From positions 36,468,863-36,532,862 of the forward strand of contig OX344761.1 in assembly GCA_947034895.1 (NCBI GenBank): 64,000 nt of DNA. Direction: 5' to 3'. Below the pieces are notes generated by a model that had not been told where the DNA came from, did not search any database, and saw nothing but the letters and a program-made list of their open reading frames with translations. This document shows, in pieces, positions 12,130-24,059 of the stretch (its first letter is position 1; the number at the start of each line of letters is the position of its first letter). The DNA is from Rhytidiadelphus loreus (lineage: Eukaryota > Streptophyta > Bryopsida > Hypnales > Hylocomiaceae). The translations under genes were made by a program, and so were the position numbers.

Positions 12130-13299
12130 ACGGCACTAGCTCGTGAGTGAAGCGTTTTCGCGACAGTTGTAGGAGATTTTCGTTCACTGTCTTGGCAAGG
12201 CAACGGAAAACTGTGCCAGTTCTACTGTAGGTGAGACAGTTGCAGAAGGTTCATTTTGGATCAAGTTACTTTCCGGGCAAGGAGAAGGAAAGCTGTGCTA
12301 GTGAGACGTTGTCATTGCAAAGCCTACTTCAAGTTTCGTACTTTGGGGGTTCAGTGCTTCATTTCCTACTCTTGAGTAATTAAAGCCTGGCGCAGAGTTT
12401 CTCTGTTGTTTTCGCAACAGTTGCTGGAGGTTTAGCTTCTTCTGTTAATTAGCAAGGTGTTGACAAGGAGGAACACTGTGCCGCCATAGCCGCGGCCCAT
12501 CTCCTGAAGTGCTGGAGGTAAATTTTCTAAAGAGCTCTGCGTTTCTCTTGTCTGGTAATTTTGATGAATCCAGGATCACGATCTGGAAGAATTTAAGCAC
12601 AATTTTGGCCGCAAGTTCCTTTTTCTTGCTCAGTGGCTCCCTTGGTGATAGCTGGGAATTGAGCTTGTGACAGAGTACTTGAACTTGCCTGTCTATCGAT
12701 TGTGTTGAGACTTCATGTGTAGTAGATATAGTTGATTGAATCGTTCAAAAGGTTCGCTTGGTTCAGCATTAGTCATAGCGTAACACGTTGGTTAGTTGCT
12801 TAGACCTTCAGTGGCAACTTTTTAGAATTGTTTTCACGGATATGTATATATGTGGAGTTAAGCTTAGGAGCTTGTGCCGATGGAACTCTGCATCAAGGGT
12901 ATCCTCCTGAGTTGATTCATCCCATCTTTTGGGTTTTAGAACATGAATTTCGGGTAGTTTGAACAATAGAGGCTCTGGAGGGTCCCCTATTCTTCACTCG
13001 TCCCGTCGGCTCTTTTGAATTTAGCTTAGCCTTGCTGATCGAAGGTAAGAGGACCACTTGCGTTACAATAGCCAGTGCAATTGAAGTGACTCTCGCTTGC
13101 TCGTGGACGAACTGTCCGTGCAAGAAGAATCTGTGGTATTTAAATAAGTGGCAGTTCTGATTAGCATCCTGTGCTCTTGCTGTCGCTGCTCAATCGTTTG
13201 TTTGAACGTGTGTATGTGCAGGTTAGCTAAGCTTTTGTAGCAGCCTTGACATCTATCCTGAAAACCCTATAATTGAAGGAGCACATACACTTCCGCTAC
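12130..13299 (+). other. Long 5' leader of gene A, probably with an intron
   Basis: About 1.2 kb of sequence with genic composition is nearly identical to 38690-39830 upstream of gene C. A plausible leader intron runs from GGAG|GTAAAT (12518) to GTGCAG|GTTAGC (ending 13221). Short frames inside, including a minus-strand one at 12917-13123, are copied unchanged in both duplicates because the DNA is duplicated; they carry no family signature. An in-frame TAA at 13270-13272 precedes the coding start. Confidence 0.45.
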
Positions 13300-16086
13300 A
13301 TGGAGCGTGTCCGTACCTTTTTTAGGCGATTCGCCGTACAAGATGCACCCAAGGCGGATGAGCTACTCAACCTGTGCATGGAAACAATACAAAGATTGTC
13401 TGCTCAATATTCGAGTTCGAGTACTGAAGACGACAGGACCGAAGATTATTCGATGAACAGGCACCAATGTATCTTTCTCGTTGGAAGGCTTACAGACACT
13501 CGAAGTAGCTTACAAAAGATTCAACTCTCACCCCTTCTTGATGAGAAAACGATTCCAGTGCTCGAAGAGCTTCATCAGGTGCTCCTGGATGTGGAGACGG
13601 TCATCAACGCCAGTCGCATCACTTTTCCACAATGGCCAAGAGCAGCCATTGAACAAAGCGACATGAAGGAGACCTTTGCAAGGCTACTTTACGGAGTTGA
13701 ATGGCATGTGTCGGTTCTTCTGAGCATTCTTGTGGACAACTCTCAAGAGTCTTCCATCACATTTGAACCAGCGTTGTGCGAGGGTCGGATGAGTATGGTG
13801 GTCGAATTCTCTCTGCTCACAGCGATGAAGGAAGATGAAGAGAGCGTCAAGGACCGCCTCGGATCTTTGAAGCTGGACGATCCAACACAGAAACGGCTCG
13901 CAAATGCATTTCTTAAGCTGAAAATGCGATCCGAGGAAGATCATCTGAACACGTCGTACCAATTGCCTGAAAGCAGCGGAGCTTTGAAAGACTCGGAATC
14001 ATCATCAGTTGCCGATGATTCCACTGGCTTCGGCTTGGTTTCATCATCCCCCGATATGTTATTTCTGGATCCTGAAGATCTTGATCTCACCGGTACCCTG
14101 TTAGGTAAAGGTGCGTCTGCGGAGGTGAAAAGAATGAATCTTCTGGGCGGAAAGTATGCAATCAAGATTTTCAAAACGCCCAACACGAAAGAATTTGATC
14201 AAGAAATGATTGCTTTACAGAGATTGGGGCACCATCCTCACATAGTACGCCTCCTGGGCTACTCCAAGGAACGTAGAGTATGCTTCCTCATCATGGAAGA
14301 AATGGACAAGGACCTGCATACTGTTTTGTCCGATATTTCGCGAGACAGAGAAAGAAAGAAACTCACAAGTACGCGTCCTCTTTCAGATGTGCAAGCTGTT
14401 GGCTTGATGCTCCAAATTGGGGAAGGTGTGAAGTATATTCACAGTAAGGGTATGGCGCATCGCGATCTCAAGTCTGGGAACGTCCTTGTGAACCTTGCAG
14501 ATCCCTCCAGCAGGTCATTTTCCAGAATTAGTTCAGTGAAGATTGCTGATTTTGGTCTGTCTAAAACCAAAAACGCCAGTCAGACATATTCAAATCAGAC
14601 TCATAACCGAGGTACCTTCAAGTATATGGCGCCGGAGGTCATCGCAGGAGAAGGTGACTCGGAGAAGTACTCCAGGTTCAACCCCAGAAAAGCTGACGTC
14701 TACAGTTTTGCCATTGTCTGCTTTGAGATTCTGACTGGGGAAGATCCTTACGATGATGATCTATCCCTGACACTAATGAACACGCAAGTGAGGGCGGGAA
14801 CTTTGAGACCAAAACTTCCGGAGGACTGTCCTCCGAAGTTGGCTACTCTGATTAGAAGATGTTGGCATCCAATTTCTGAGGAGCGGCCACTATTTCCTGA
14901 AATTTGCAAAGAACTGAGGTACATCAAAGGGCTTCTTTTGAGAGGTGAGTTTTTGTCGATGAGTTGCACTTAGTATTTGGAAGTTTCAGATGTTATTATA
15001 GCAGAATGTGGCAAGAACTTCAAAAGTATTAGCACGATTTCTAACTTCTCGGACTAGTTTTGTTTACCCGTGTATATGTTTCGTAGGTGATCGGAGAACG
15101 TTGGAATTACAAGATGATCGTCCTCTTAGAGCAATGGAAAGGGCACAGGTAGGCCGTGTTGTGTACGAATGTGAGCATGTGTTGGTGTGGAGTACGAACT
15201 TGATAATTTGATTGACTGCTCGAACATAACCCAAATAGCTGCTTTATCTCAATGAATTTTAGTATTTATCATTATGAAGGAAGGAAAGCTGACTGGATAT
15301 TGCATTGCATACGGCTAGATTCAAGTATCTGGGATATGAGGTGCTCGCTTGTGAAAGAATGCATGAATTTGTGGGTGCTTATCAGCTCGGAGGTATTTGA
15401 GAGAGAGATTTAACAGTAGCGTGCCTGGGAATGTTGTGCATTTACCATGCGAGCAGATTCAAGGACCTTGGGGAGGTGCTGGTGGTGGAAAATTTCGTGA
15501 TGTGGGCACCTCTATCAATCGGATGAAGTTGAGATACTCCCAATCTCCAGGAATATTTGGTTCAATGGAGGTGGATTATAACGTTGCTGGTAGTAACTTG
15601 GTGAGGAGATACTGTGATGATTACAATGGAGCCCAATATGCAGAGGTAAGATGTGTACTGTTTGTCATGAGTTCCATGTATCGTATTATTAATTACAATC
15701 ATTTTTTTTGAAAAAAAAATCCTCATTTTCATATGTCCTTAAAACAATAGTATGGAAGTTTTTCCTTCAATTTCAATCTCTAATTAGGATCTAAGATATC
15801 ATTGTTGTGACTCCAGATAGTGTTTGAGCCCTTTGAGTTCATCACACACATCAATGGATATGTGTCCCAAAGAGACCTACAAATATCTGGAACAAATAAA
15901 ATAGCTACCTTTGGAAGTGTAGCATCATTGACTATCCACACCAATATCAAAAGCTATGGTCCTTTTGGTGATGAAAAGGGTGAGCCATTCACTAGTGGAA
16001 AAGGTAGAGTAATTGGGTTTCATGGAGGAGGTGGTGCTCTTCTTGACAGCCTTGGTGTTTTGATCATTCTTGGTGATACAAGTTGA
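13300..16086 (+). CDS. Protein kinase with C-terminal jacalin lectin domain (gene A)
   Basis: Four exons: 13300-14944, 15087-15148, 15457-15645 and 15817-16086. All introns are GT-AG and phases agree, giving 721 aa. The first ATG after an in-frame TAA (13270) is 13300; the frame extends nine codons upstream only from a TTG. Residues 1 to about 190 are helical and unassigned, followed by a Ser-rich linker (about 222-250). The kinase domain covers about 258-549: glycine loop LLGKGASAEV, YAIKIF lysine near 289, HRDLKSGN with Asp near 389, DFG near 417 and APE, so all catalytic residues are present and it resembles TKL-type kinases. Residues 570-721 form a jacalin fold with a GPWGGAGGG loop, SLTIHTNIKSYGPFGD and a C-terminal GALLD matching the GxxxD sugar-binding motif. 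No signal peptide or membrane segment is seen, so it is probably cytoplasmic. A role in lectin-linked signalling or defence is inference. Confidence 0.88.
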
Positions 16087-17333
16087 TTCATGCGAGCGAA
16101 TTATCAAGTGATCACCACAAATGTAGGTAGCTGTTCAATTTGATCATGTTGTAAACACGTGAGCTAATTGTTGCATCGACTACCTACTCTTCAAAATTCC
16201 ATATTTTTTACTTTGTTGAAAGTTACTACAACACTTGTAGTTTGGCTCAAATAGATCCACTTCCAAAAGAATTGACTCATATTATACTCATTTTACTCCA
16301 AATTCTATAAAATTCTAATATGCTTGCAAAACTTAGGAAATTCAAAGGAAGTTTTTTTTTATTGGAAGGTAAAATATGCTTTTGTTGTGGAAAGGTTCAT
16401 ATTTGGAGCTTGAATACCAATTTTAGAATTTTATTGATCAAATGTCATTGACTAGTTATTCTTGAAGCAAAGGTTGAATTGAATAATGATAAGACAAATT
16501 GTCTTCTTTGGCCATAGGAAGAAATGTAAATTAGACTTGGACAAAAATGGATAAGAAGTGCAAAGGAATGCAAAAATCTGCAAAAAACTAGGAAAAAATG
16601 ATTGACATTTTTACTTTCAAATGCAAATTTCTACATATTGGAAATATAGGTTTAAAAAAAATTAAATGTGACTGCAATCTTCCATCTTAAACTTTATAAA
16701 AATATAAATTTATCAAATTCAAAGTGTTATTGTTAAATAGGCAATGCATTTTATTGCAAATGGATCTTTTTAACCACATTTCTTTGTGTTCAACAACGAT
16801 AATTAGTAGATTTATAGTTTGATTATTAGGCTATGTACAATAGTCATTTCTAGTTCTAGATCCTATTATTGCTACATCTTAATGTTGTAGAAGCCCAAAA
16901 AAATCATTTAATTCTTGTGTTCAATGGGTTGAACAAACATTTAACTTTTGATGTTGTCTTAAGTCTCCCCAAAGCTTATCTTTTTAAGAACAAATAATAG
17001 TAGAATCTCTACTAAAATTTCAAACTCAACACAATATCTATAATATGATGAAATTGATCAAAATTTGTAGTGAAATCAATTAGAATGTATACTAATATAG
17101 TATATTGGTGGTTATTGACATCAAGAAATTAAAAAGTAAATGTAATGAAGCTAGTAAAAATATTCATAAAACTGACAATATGTTTCAATAAATTCATTCA
17201 GGTAAACAAACATCAAACTTAAATGACGTATAAATCTTCATTAAACTAATATACTAGTTGAAAATGCTGAAAACTAATGATTTAAAAAAAAAATTAAGTA
17301 TTGTTATATATATATTTTTTAATATTATATCAA
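16087..17333. repeat. 3' flank of gene A, shared with other cluster members
   Basis: Non-coding AT-rich sequence homologous to 1100-2165, and in its first half to 21433-22000 and 42566-43100. It contains the 3' untranslated region and intergenic sequence of gene A. No gene is visible, and no polyadenylation signal could be chosen confidently. Confidence 0.55.
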
Positions 17334-19150
17334 ATCCGAAAGGACCAAGGCCATTTTTTTGTCAAAAATTACTCAAAAATGCAATTTCTACTGCATTCCT
17401 AAAAAATAAAAATAAAATTAGAATGTAAATGTAGGATCTTATACTTTACTTGTCTAAGATCATGTGCCAAAATTTTCATGAAGTTTGATTGTATAGATTG
17501 GAAGATATTAGCATTCAAAGTTGGAAAAAAATTTGTGAACAATTGGCCTACAATTTCAAATGACTTCGATTGCCATTTGTGGAAAAAATTTGCACTATGG
17601 ACCTTGAATTAAAAAGAAAATTGTTGAATAATTGAGTTGAAAGTCTAGAAAAATAATTAAAAAAAAACACGCTTGATTTTCATTCTTTAAAAACTTGTTA
17701 AGTAGAAATAGGTCCAAGATTGAAAAAAAAATTGTTAATTATAGCTCGAATGGGATTGAAATGCAATAATCTCAATGGTGAGATTGTTCTAACGAGAAAA
17801 CTTAACCTTCTGAAACAATTTTTTTGAAAAATTATGAAAATTGCATTCAAAATTGCATCCTATAATTAAGTTATTTTTTCAAGAATATGCTAAAATTGCC
17901 CGAAAAACAAGATTGTTCATAACTTTCACATTACTAATCCAAATGGAATGAATCAAAGCTTCATGTCTAGAAAAAAAATATGATCTTTGTTGAAGGAGGA
18001 TAATGACCGAATTGGAAATTATCCTATTAGTATAATAAGTTTGTTCCAAGAGAGACGGTCAAGTAGAAAATCTATGCTACAAGGGCCAATTCCTAGAGTA
18101 CGTAATACAATTCAAAAATAGAAGACCATGACTCAAGTTGGACAATATCAATCACTCAAACTACAACAACATTGCACTTTTAACTTAATTCAAATTTTTA
18201 TTTTTTATTCACAAACTTAATTCAACATTGCCAATTCACAAGCTTAAACACATCACAAGTATTTCAAAATTTAGCTTTGCTTATATTTTTTATTTGGATT
18301 GGTGATTATATCACTATTGAATGATTTACAAAATATTCATTGTTCTACACTTTCTTATAATGTCTTGTCTATATTAGAATTTCAAAATCCTTACTTCCTC
18401 TCTCACATCACCTTTTATTAGAACATTAAGATCTTCTCACTTAAAACTCTCTCGATCATATTCAAATTCCACAAACACTCCTCACGGACTCACACACATG
18501 CATACTCAATTTTTTGACTTAAATTGACATAAACACACACAAAAAAAAACACTACACAGCTCAATCTGGTCAGGACTTGCATTGGCTCTCTCTCTTTAAG
18601 TGGATCCCTCAAAATGATTGAAAAAAAACACTAAATACCACTCCTCCTTGCCGTTCTAACTCCCAACTTCCTAATTAGCAAACATACAACCTTTAAAATC
18701 CATTCCATGTGACAAACCCAAATTGGTAATCTGTCTATCTTACTATGAACCTAAATCCAACTAGGTTGTAAATAACACCAATTAAGCATTCTAATTGCAT
18801 CCAATAGGCTAACAACAAAAATAAGCATTTGAAAACTAAAACCAGACATCGTCAAAAATTTCCAAATAAATTTCTACTACATTCTACAATCTTTGAGAAG
18901 AAAAAAATTAAAAAAATTAAATTTCAAATTTTTGTGGATTTCCTTTTTTGCCTAGTGACGTGAAAATTATGTTTAAGATGGTATAACTTTTGCTTTCACG
19001 CACCGATTGAAAAAAAAATTATATTCCCACGAATCTAATAAGTTTTCCTATCTTATGAGAAAGTTTCAAAAAGTTTCACTAAAAATTGAGATCATAGGAA
19101 CTTGCCCAAAATCCATTTTATGTCCTGAGGGGACAATGGTCCTTCAGGGG
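17334..19150. mobile_element. piggyBac-type non-autonomous element, nested
   Basis: The left end reads ATCCGAAAGGACCAAGGCC, a decayed CCCCTAAAGGACC terminus. The right end is GGTCCTTCAGGGG followed by TTAA (19151-19154). The interior aligns with the 946-bp copy at 47760-48705, except that 17990-18888 is an extra insertion. No transposase frame is present. TTAA next to CCCC-type ends points to the piggyBac superfamily. Confidence 0.55.
17990..18888. mobile_element. Unclassified 899-bp insertion
   Basis: This stretch is flanked by ATCTTTG on both sides (17983-17989 and 18889-18895) and interrupts a piggyBac-type element whose other copies lack it. The ends (TTGAAGGAGG and ATTCTAC) show no clear inverted repeats, poly-A tail or TG..CA pattern, so the class cannot be named. 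No coding region is seen. Confidence 0.4.
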
Positions 19151-19154
19151 TTAA

Positions 19155-20020
19155 AGAATGAAATGTCAAATTTTGATGATCTCAATCTAAAGACATTTAG
19201 TTTGGGTTTTCCTTGTTTTCAACTAAGAATCGCCCAAAGTACATGTCCCAAGATTGGAAGTGCTACGAGCACAAGCTACACATGTGAGTTGGCCGTACAA
19301 CTCACAAGGGCAACAAGGGCAACTCCAGGGCTTAAGAATGATAGCATAACATTCTAGAGACGTACTCAAATTCCCCATTTCATTTACCATTTTACCATTC
19401 TATAGTTTTCCATAATATGTGGCAGCCCTTCTATGGCAGATTCTTGAGAATATTCTAATATTATATTCTAATATCATATAGGAGGAGATTGGGTGTTGTA
19501 TTCGGAAGGGGAATTTTGAGGTTTGACATTTTCAAGTTGGAGGGTAAGGACTCTTCTGATGAGCAAATGGGTCAATGGAACCAACCTCAAATATAAAATG
19601 GCGATTTGAGGTTGTCATGATTCGTCCGGTACTACGGATTGAAAAAAACTAGGCTCGTGAGGTATGCACTTACCTTTACTGTCATCATGAAAATGGAATG
19701 CACCCAGATGGACAGTACAGGCTGCATTTCAAGCCCCTGCAAGGAGTAATTATTGATTCTTCATGGTTTCAAACGAGTTTTATAGCAGAGAAAGAGGCGA
19801 ATGCCAGGATGGACTATGGATATCGATCCATGCATAGTGTCACAATGCAGGTGTACATTGCAACCATGAAACATTCATTTAATCAAAATGCATATTGCAG
19901 ATGATTGAAGAGTGGAATTGAGTGATTGACTGTTACTTTCAAGCTTTAATCTGTAGTTGCAGTACTTGCAATATCTGTATTCTAACTAATATACAGTGTA
20001 TGCTGCTTAATTGAATCTGC
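19155..20020. other. Unassigned stretch upstream of partial gene B
   Basis: No gene can be supported. A 68-codon frame at 19698-19904 has coding-like composition but no known family or splice context. The stretch ends abruptly at 20021, where sequence identical to gene A begins in the middle of kinase exon 1, so 20020/20021 is a duplication breakpoint. Confidence 0.4.
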
Positions 20021-21432
20021 TACTCCAGGTTCAACCCCAGAAAAGCTGACGTCTACAGTTTTGCCATTGTCTGCTTTGAGATTCTGACTGGGGAAGATCC
20101 TTACGATGATGATCTATCCCTGACACTAATGAACACGCAAGTGAGGGCGGGAACTTTGAGACCAAAACTTCCGGAGGACTGTCCTCCGAAGTTGGCTACT
20201 CTGATTAGAAGATGTTGGCATCCAATTTCTGAGGAGCGGCCACTATTTCCTGAAATTTGCAAAGAACTGAGGTACATCAAAGGGCTTCTTTTGAGAGGTG
20301 AGTTTTTGTCGATGAGTTGCACTTAGTATTTGGAAGTTTCAGATGTTATTATAGCAGAATGTGGCAAGAACTTCAAAAGTATTAGCACGATTTCTAACTT
20401 CTCGGACTAGTTTTGTTTACCCGTGTATATGTTTCGTAGGTGATCGGAGAACGTTGGAATTACAAGATGATCGTCCTCTTAGAGCAATGGAAAGGGCACA
20501 GGTAGGCCGTGTTGTGTACGAATGTGAGCATGTGTTGGTGTGGAGTACGAACTTGATAATTTGATTGACTGCTCGAACATAACCCAAATAGCTGCTTTAT
20601 CTCAATGAATTTTAGTATTTATCATTATGAAGGAAGGAAAGCTGACTGGATATTGCATTGCATACGGCTAGATTCAAGTATCTGGGATATGAGGTGCTCG
20701 CTTGTGAAAGAATGCATGAATTTGTGGGTGCTTATCAGCTCGGAGGTATTTGAGAGAGAGATTTAACAGTAGCGTGCCTGGGAATGTTGTGCATTTACCA
20801 TGCGAGCAGATTCAAGGACCTTGGGGAGGTGCTGGTGGTGGAAAATTTCGTGATGTGGGCACCTCTATCAATCGGATGAAGTTGAGATACTCCCAATCTC
20901 CAGGAATATTTGGTTCAATGGAGGTGGATTATAACGTTGCTGGTAGTAACTTGGTGAGGAGATACTGTGCTGAGAATAGTTGGGGACAACTAAATGAAGA
21001 TGTAAGTTGTGTACTGTCTCTCATGAGTTCCATGTATCGTACTATGAATTACAGATTATTTGAAAAAGAAGTTCTCGTTTCCATGTGTCATTAAAACAAT
21101 AGTATGGAAGTTTTTCCTTAAATTTCAATCTCTAGTTAGGATCTAAGATGTGTTTGTTGTGACTTCAGATAGAGTTTGCGGCGTTTGAATTCATCACACA
21201 CATCAACGGATGTATCTCCCAGAGAGATGTGCTCATAGGTGGTAAAAAAGTGATCATTGACGTTGTAGTTTCATTGACCATCCATACGAATATCAAAAGT
21301 TATGGACCTTTTGGCGATGAAGAGGGTGAACCATTCGCTAGTGCTTTTGGTAGAGTAATTGGGTTTCATGGAAGATGTGGTTCTCTTCTTGACAGCCTTG
21401 GTGTTTTGATCATTCTTGGTGATACAAGTTGA
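20021..21432 (+). pseudogene. Partial kinase-jacalin copy B: kinase C-lobe plus intact lectin module
   Basis: The copy begins at a breakpoint equivalent to 14668 in gene A, so the kinase N-lobe, HRD and DFG are missing. Pieces are 20021-20297 (end of kinase exon 1), 20440-20501, 20810-21001 and 21169-21432, with GT-AG signals and reading frame preserved. From 20021 to about 20969 it appears identical to gene A including introns; after that, exon 3 has a different tail (one codon longer) and exon 4 is clearly diverged. The lectin part keeps GPWGGAGGG, the SYGPFGD segment and GSLLD (GxxxD). As an independent gene it lacks a start and catalytic core, hence pseudogene. Because all acceptors are intact and the exon-1 donor of gene A is about 5 kb upstream on the same strand, it could also serve as an alternative 3' lectin cassette for gene A; that is inference. 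Confidence 0.75.
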
Positions 21433-22450
21433 CTCATGTGAGTATGTTACGAAGTGATTACCACAAATGTATATAGTTGCTCAATTTGATCATATTGTGA
21501 ACAAGGGAGCTTATTATTGCAACATCTACCCTCTCTTCAAAATCTCATGTTTTTTCCTTTGTTGAAAGTTGCTTCAGTATAGTCTAGCTCAAAAAGATCC
21601 ACTTCCAAAGGAATTGACTCATTATACTTATTTTATTCCAAATTCTACAAAATTCTAATATGCTTGCAAAGCTTAGGAAATTTAGATGATGTTATTTTTT
21701 TTATTGGAAGGTAAAATAAGCTTTTGTTGTGGAGAAGTTCATATTTGAACATGGAACACCAATGTCCCAATTTCCTTGAATAAAAGTCATTGAATAATTA
21801 TTCTTGAAGCAAATTTTGAATTGAACAATGCTTAGATGAATTGTCTTTTTTTGGCTATAGAAAGAAATGTGAACTAGATTGGACAAAAATGGATAAAATG
21901 TGTAAAGGATTGCCAAAAATTCTTAGAAAAATGGGAAAGAGTGAGCTTCACTTTAATTTTCAAATGCAAATTTCTACGCATTGGAAACATAGTTTGTAGC
22001 TCCTAAAGTCCCAAGGCATTTTTTCATAAAATTCCACTTAAATTAAACTGCCATTTGTATTGTAAAGTGCAAAAAAGTTTAGAAATTGTTTTTTTCCACA
22101 TATCTTATGGTATGATCTTGCACTAGATCAGTGTAAAAGAATGTGTGGAAGAAATTTCAAAAACTTTGATCGCAAGATATTTGCATTGAAGTGAAGAAAA
22201 TTGTTTCTTTTATTGGACCTTGCTTACCTAGATTTTAAGGCTTTGAGTCTTCTTAGCTTAAAACTTTTGCACTACACATGTTGAATTAAAAAAGAATTAT
22301 GTTGAAAAATTGAGTTAAAGGCTAGGAAAAAAAACACCAACAAGAAACACTTGATTTTTATATTAAGAAAACTATTAAGTAGAAGTATGTCTGAGACTGA
22401 ACAAAAAACTAAATTTTTAATAGCTCTAAGATGGAATTGAAACATAATAA
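21433..22450. repeat. 3' flank of B with a decayed piggyBac-type relic
   Basis: 21433-21985 aligns closely with 42566-43110 downstream of gene C. From about 21995, AGCTCCTAAAGTCCCAAGGC resembles the CCCCTAAAGGACC terminus, and the following 430 bp resemble the interior of that family. The gene C side lacks about 25 bp here and differs at the far edge. No gene is present. Confidence 0.45.
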
Positions 22451-24059
22451 TCCCACTCATTGGTGGGATTCCTTAGGCCCCTCTATTGGTTTATCTTCCA
22501 CTCCACATAATGTCAATGCAAGAGAGTTTTGTCGTTGTGGCATGTTTCAATCAGCTAAGGAAAGGCAAATTAAGATTGATAAAGCTCACTACTTGCCTTG
22601 TGTAAATTTCCAACATGGTGGATATGAAGTAGAAATTTCATCAATTTGGTAGTGAAAAAAATCTAAGAGAAATCTCTACTACTACCAACCGGTATTAACT
22701 TAGTGTTTGAGTGCAGATCCACCTAACATAATCTATATGCACGAGACTTTTTGCCATCGTGGCATGTTTTGATTGGTTAAGCAATCAAAGAAGTCAAACG
22801 GCTCAACTCTCCTACATTAAAATTATGTTTAATAATTGCAAAGTAGGCGAAGTCATCAAGAATAATCACACATCAATACTACAACTCAATATATTCTAAC
22901 TGGTGATTATTTTTGAGAACTTGGTTTCCTTTGCAATTACCTTATGAAGCCCAAAATGTGTAGCTAGAATCTCTATTTTAAACTCTAAATAAAATGCATG
23001 AATAGAAAACGAGAAGCATATTTGAGTATTTGACTTCTAGCAAAGCTTTAGGTTTACAGTAAAAGACTTCAAGTTGGCAGAACAGATTATTCACCAGGTG
23101 ATTGAGAGGTTTTCGGCTCATCCTTGATTTCGGCTCTTGCAAGGACAAGGCCATATTCATTAAATTGAGAGGAAGAAGAATCTCATTTTAATCACCCTCT
23201 TAAAATTAAAATGTAAAAGCATTCATTAAATTGAGACATTCAAATAAATTGAGACTTAAATGTGTTGTATGAAATATGGATTTAGGCGAAGGGTTTAGAA
23301 AGGAGTACCAACACTCTTCACTCCTACAATACACATTTCATATCTTAGGTTGGTACATGAGTTGAGGATATAGTAGTATAATATTTTTTGTTTTTTGGTA
23401 CACTTGATCTAGACTTCTATAGTCAAAGATGGAAGGAGGAGTAACTAATAAGATTAAAATTTGAACCAGTCAACATCAATAATAAATAGTATTTTTGAAG
23501 TACATCCAATGACATGCGCATAAGTAGCGAAGTTCAAAATTATAGAAATCATTGATAAAAAAAAATTAAGATGCACCCAACTTAAAATATAAAGAAACAA
23601 ATAAGATTGTTAAAATGCAATAGAGAAATTGCAAAATTATATACAACTGAATATGAAAACAACATTGCAAGTTTATTATATAGGCCACATCCAAAACATT
23701 AGATTGTGAAACAACATTGGAAAAGATCAATACAACTAAAGTAGTAAAATTGCAAACTAATTCCACTTCTTCTACTTCTCTAATTTTTCTATTATTTTTA
23801 ATTTAATTTAATTCTTAATAGTATGGAGTAAATACTCAATATTTGAAACTTCCTACAATGTATTTTTTTTCATATTTTTTCATATTTTTTATTTTTTATT
23901 TTTTTCCTATAATTTTTTAAGCAACAACCTAAAATATTCAAAAACTATAAAACCACCTAATATTTTACTATTGTTACAAACTATCCATCCTCATGCCACG
24001 AATGCATCATTGCCTTCACCATACACATAGGCCTCCATAGATTGCTTTATAATGGTGAT

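Noticed and set aside
12917..13123. Minus-strand frame conserved at 39448-39654
   Set aside because: Its conservation is that of the whole duplicated leader DNA; it is antisense to the gene leader and has no family signature.
13273..13299. Upstream extension of gene A to a TTG (and 39804 in gene C)
   Set aside because: The codon is TTG, not ATG, directly after an in-frame TAA; the first ATG is 27 bases downstream and is preferred.
14945..14973. Kinase frame running to a stop at 14973
   Set aside because: The last residues are intron sequence after a consensus GTGAGT donor; splicing to the micro-exon and lectin exons is supported in three copies.
17260..17334. AT-rich stretch near 17300 as a possible microsatellite or promoter
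   Set aside because: Only a short TATATATAT run with no adjacent coding region.
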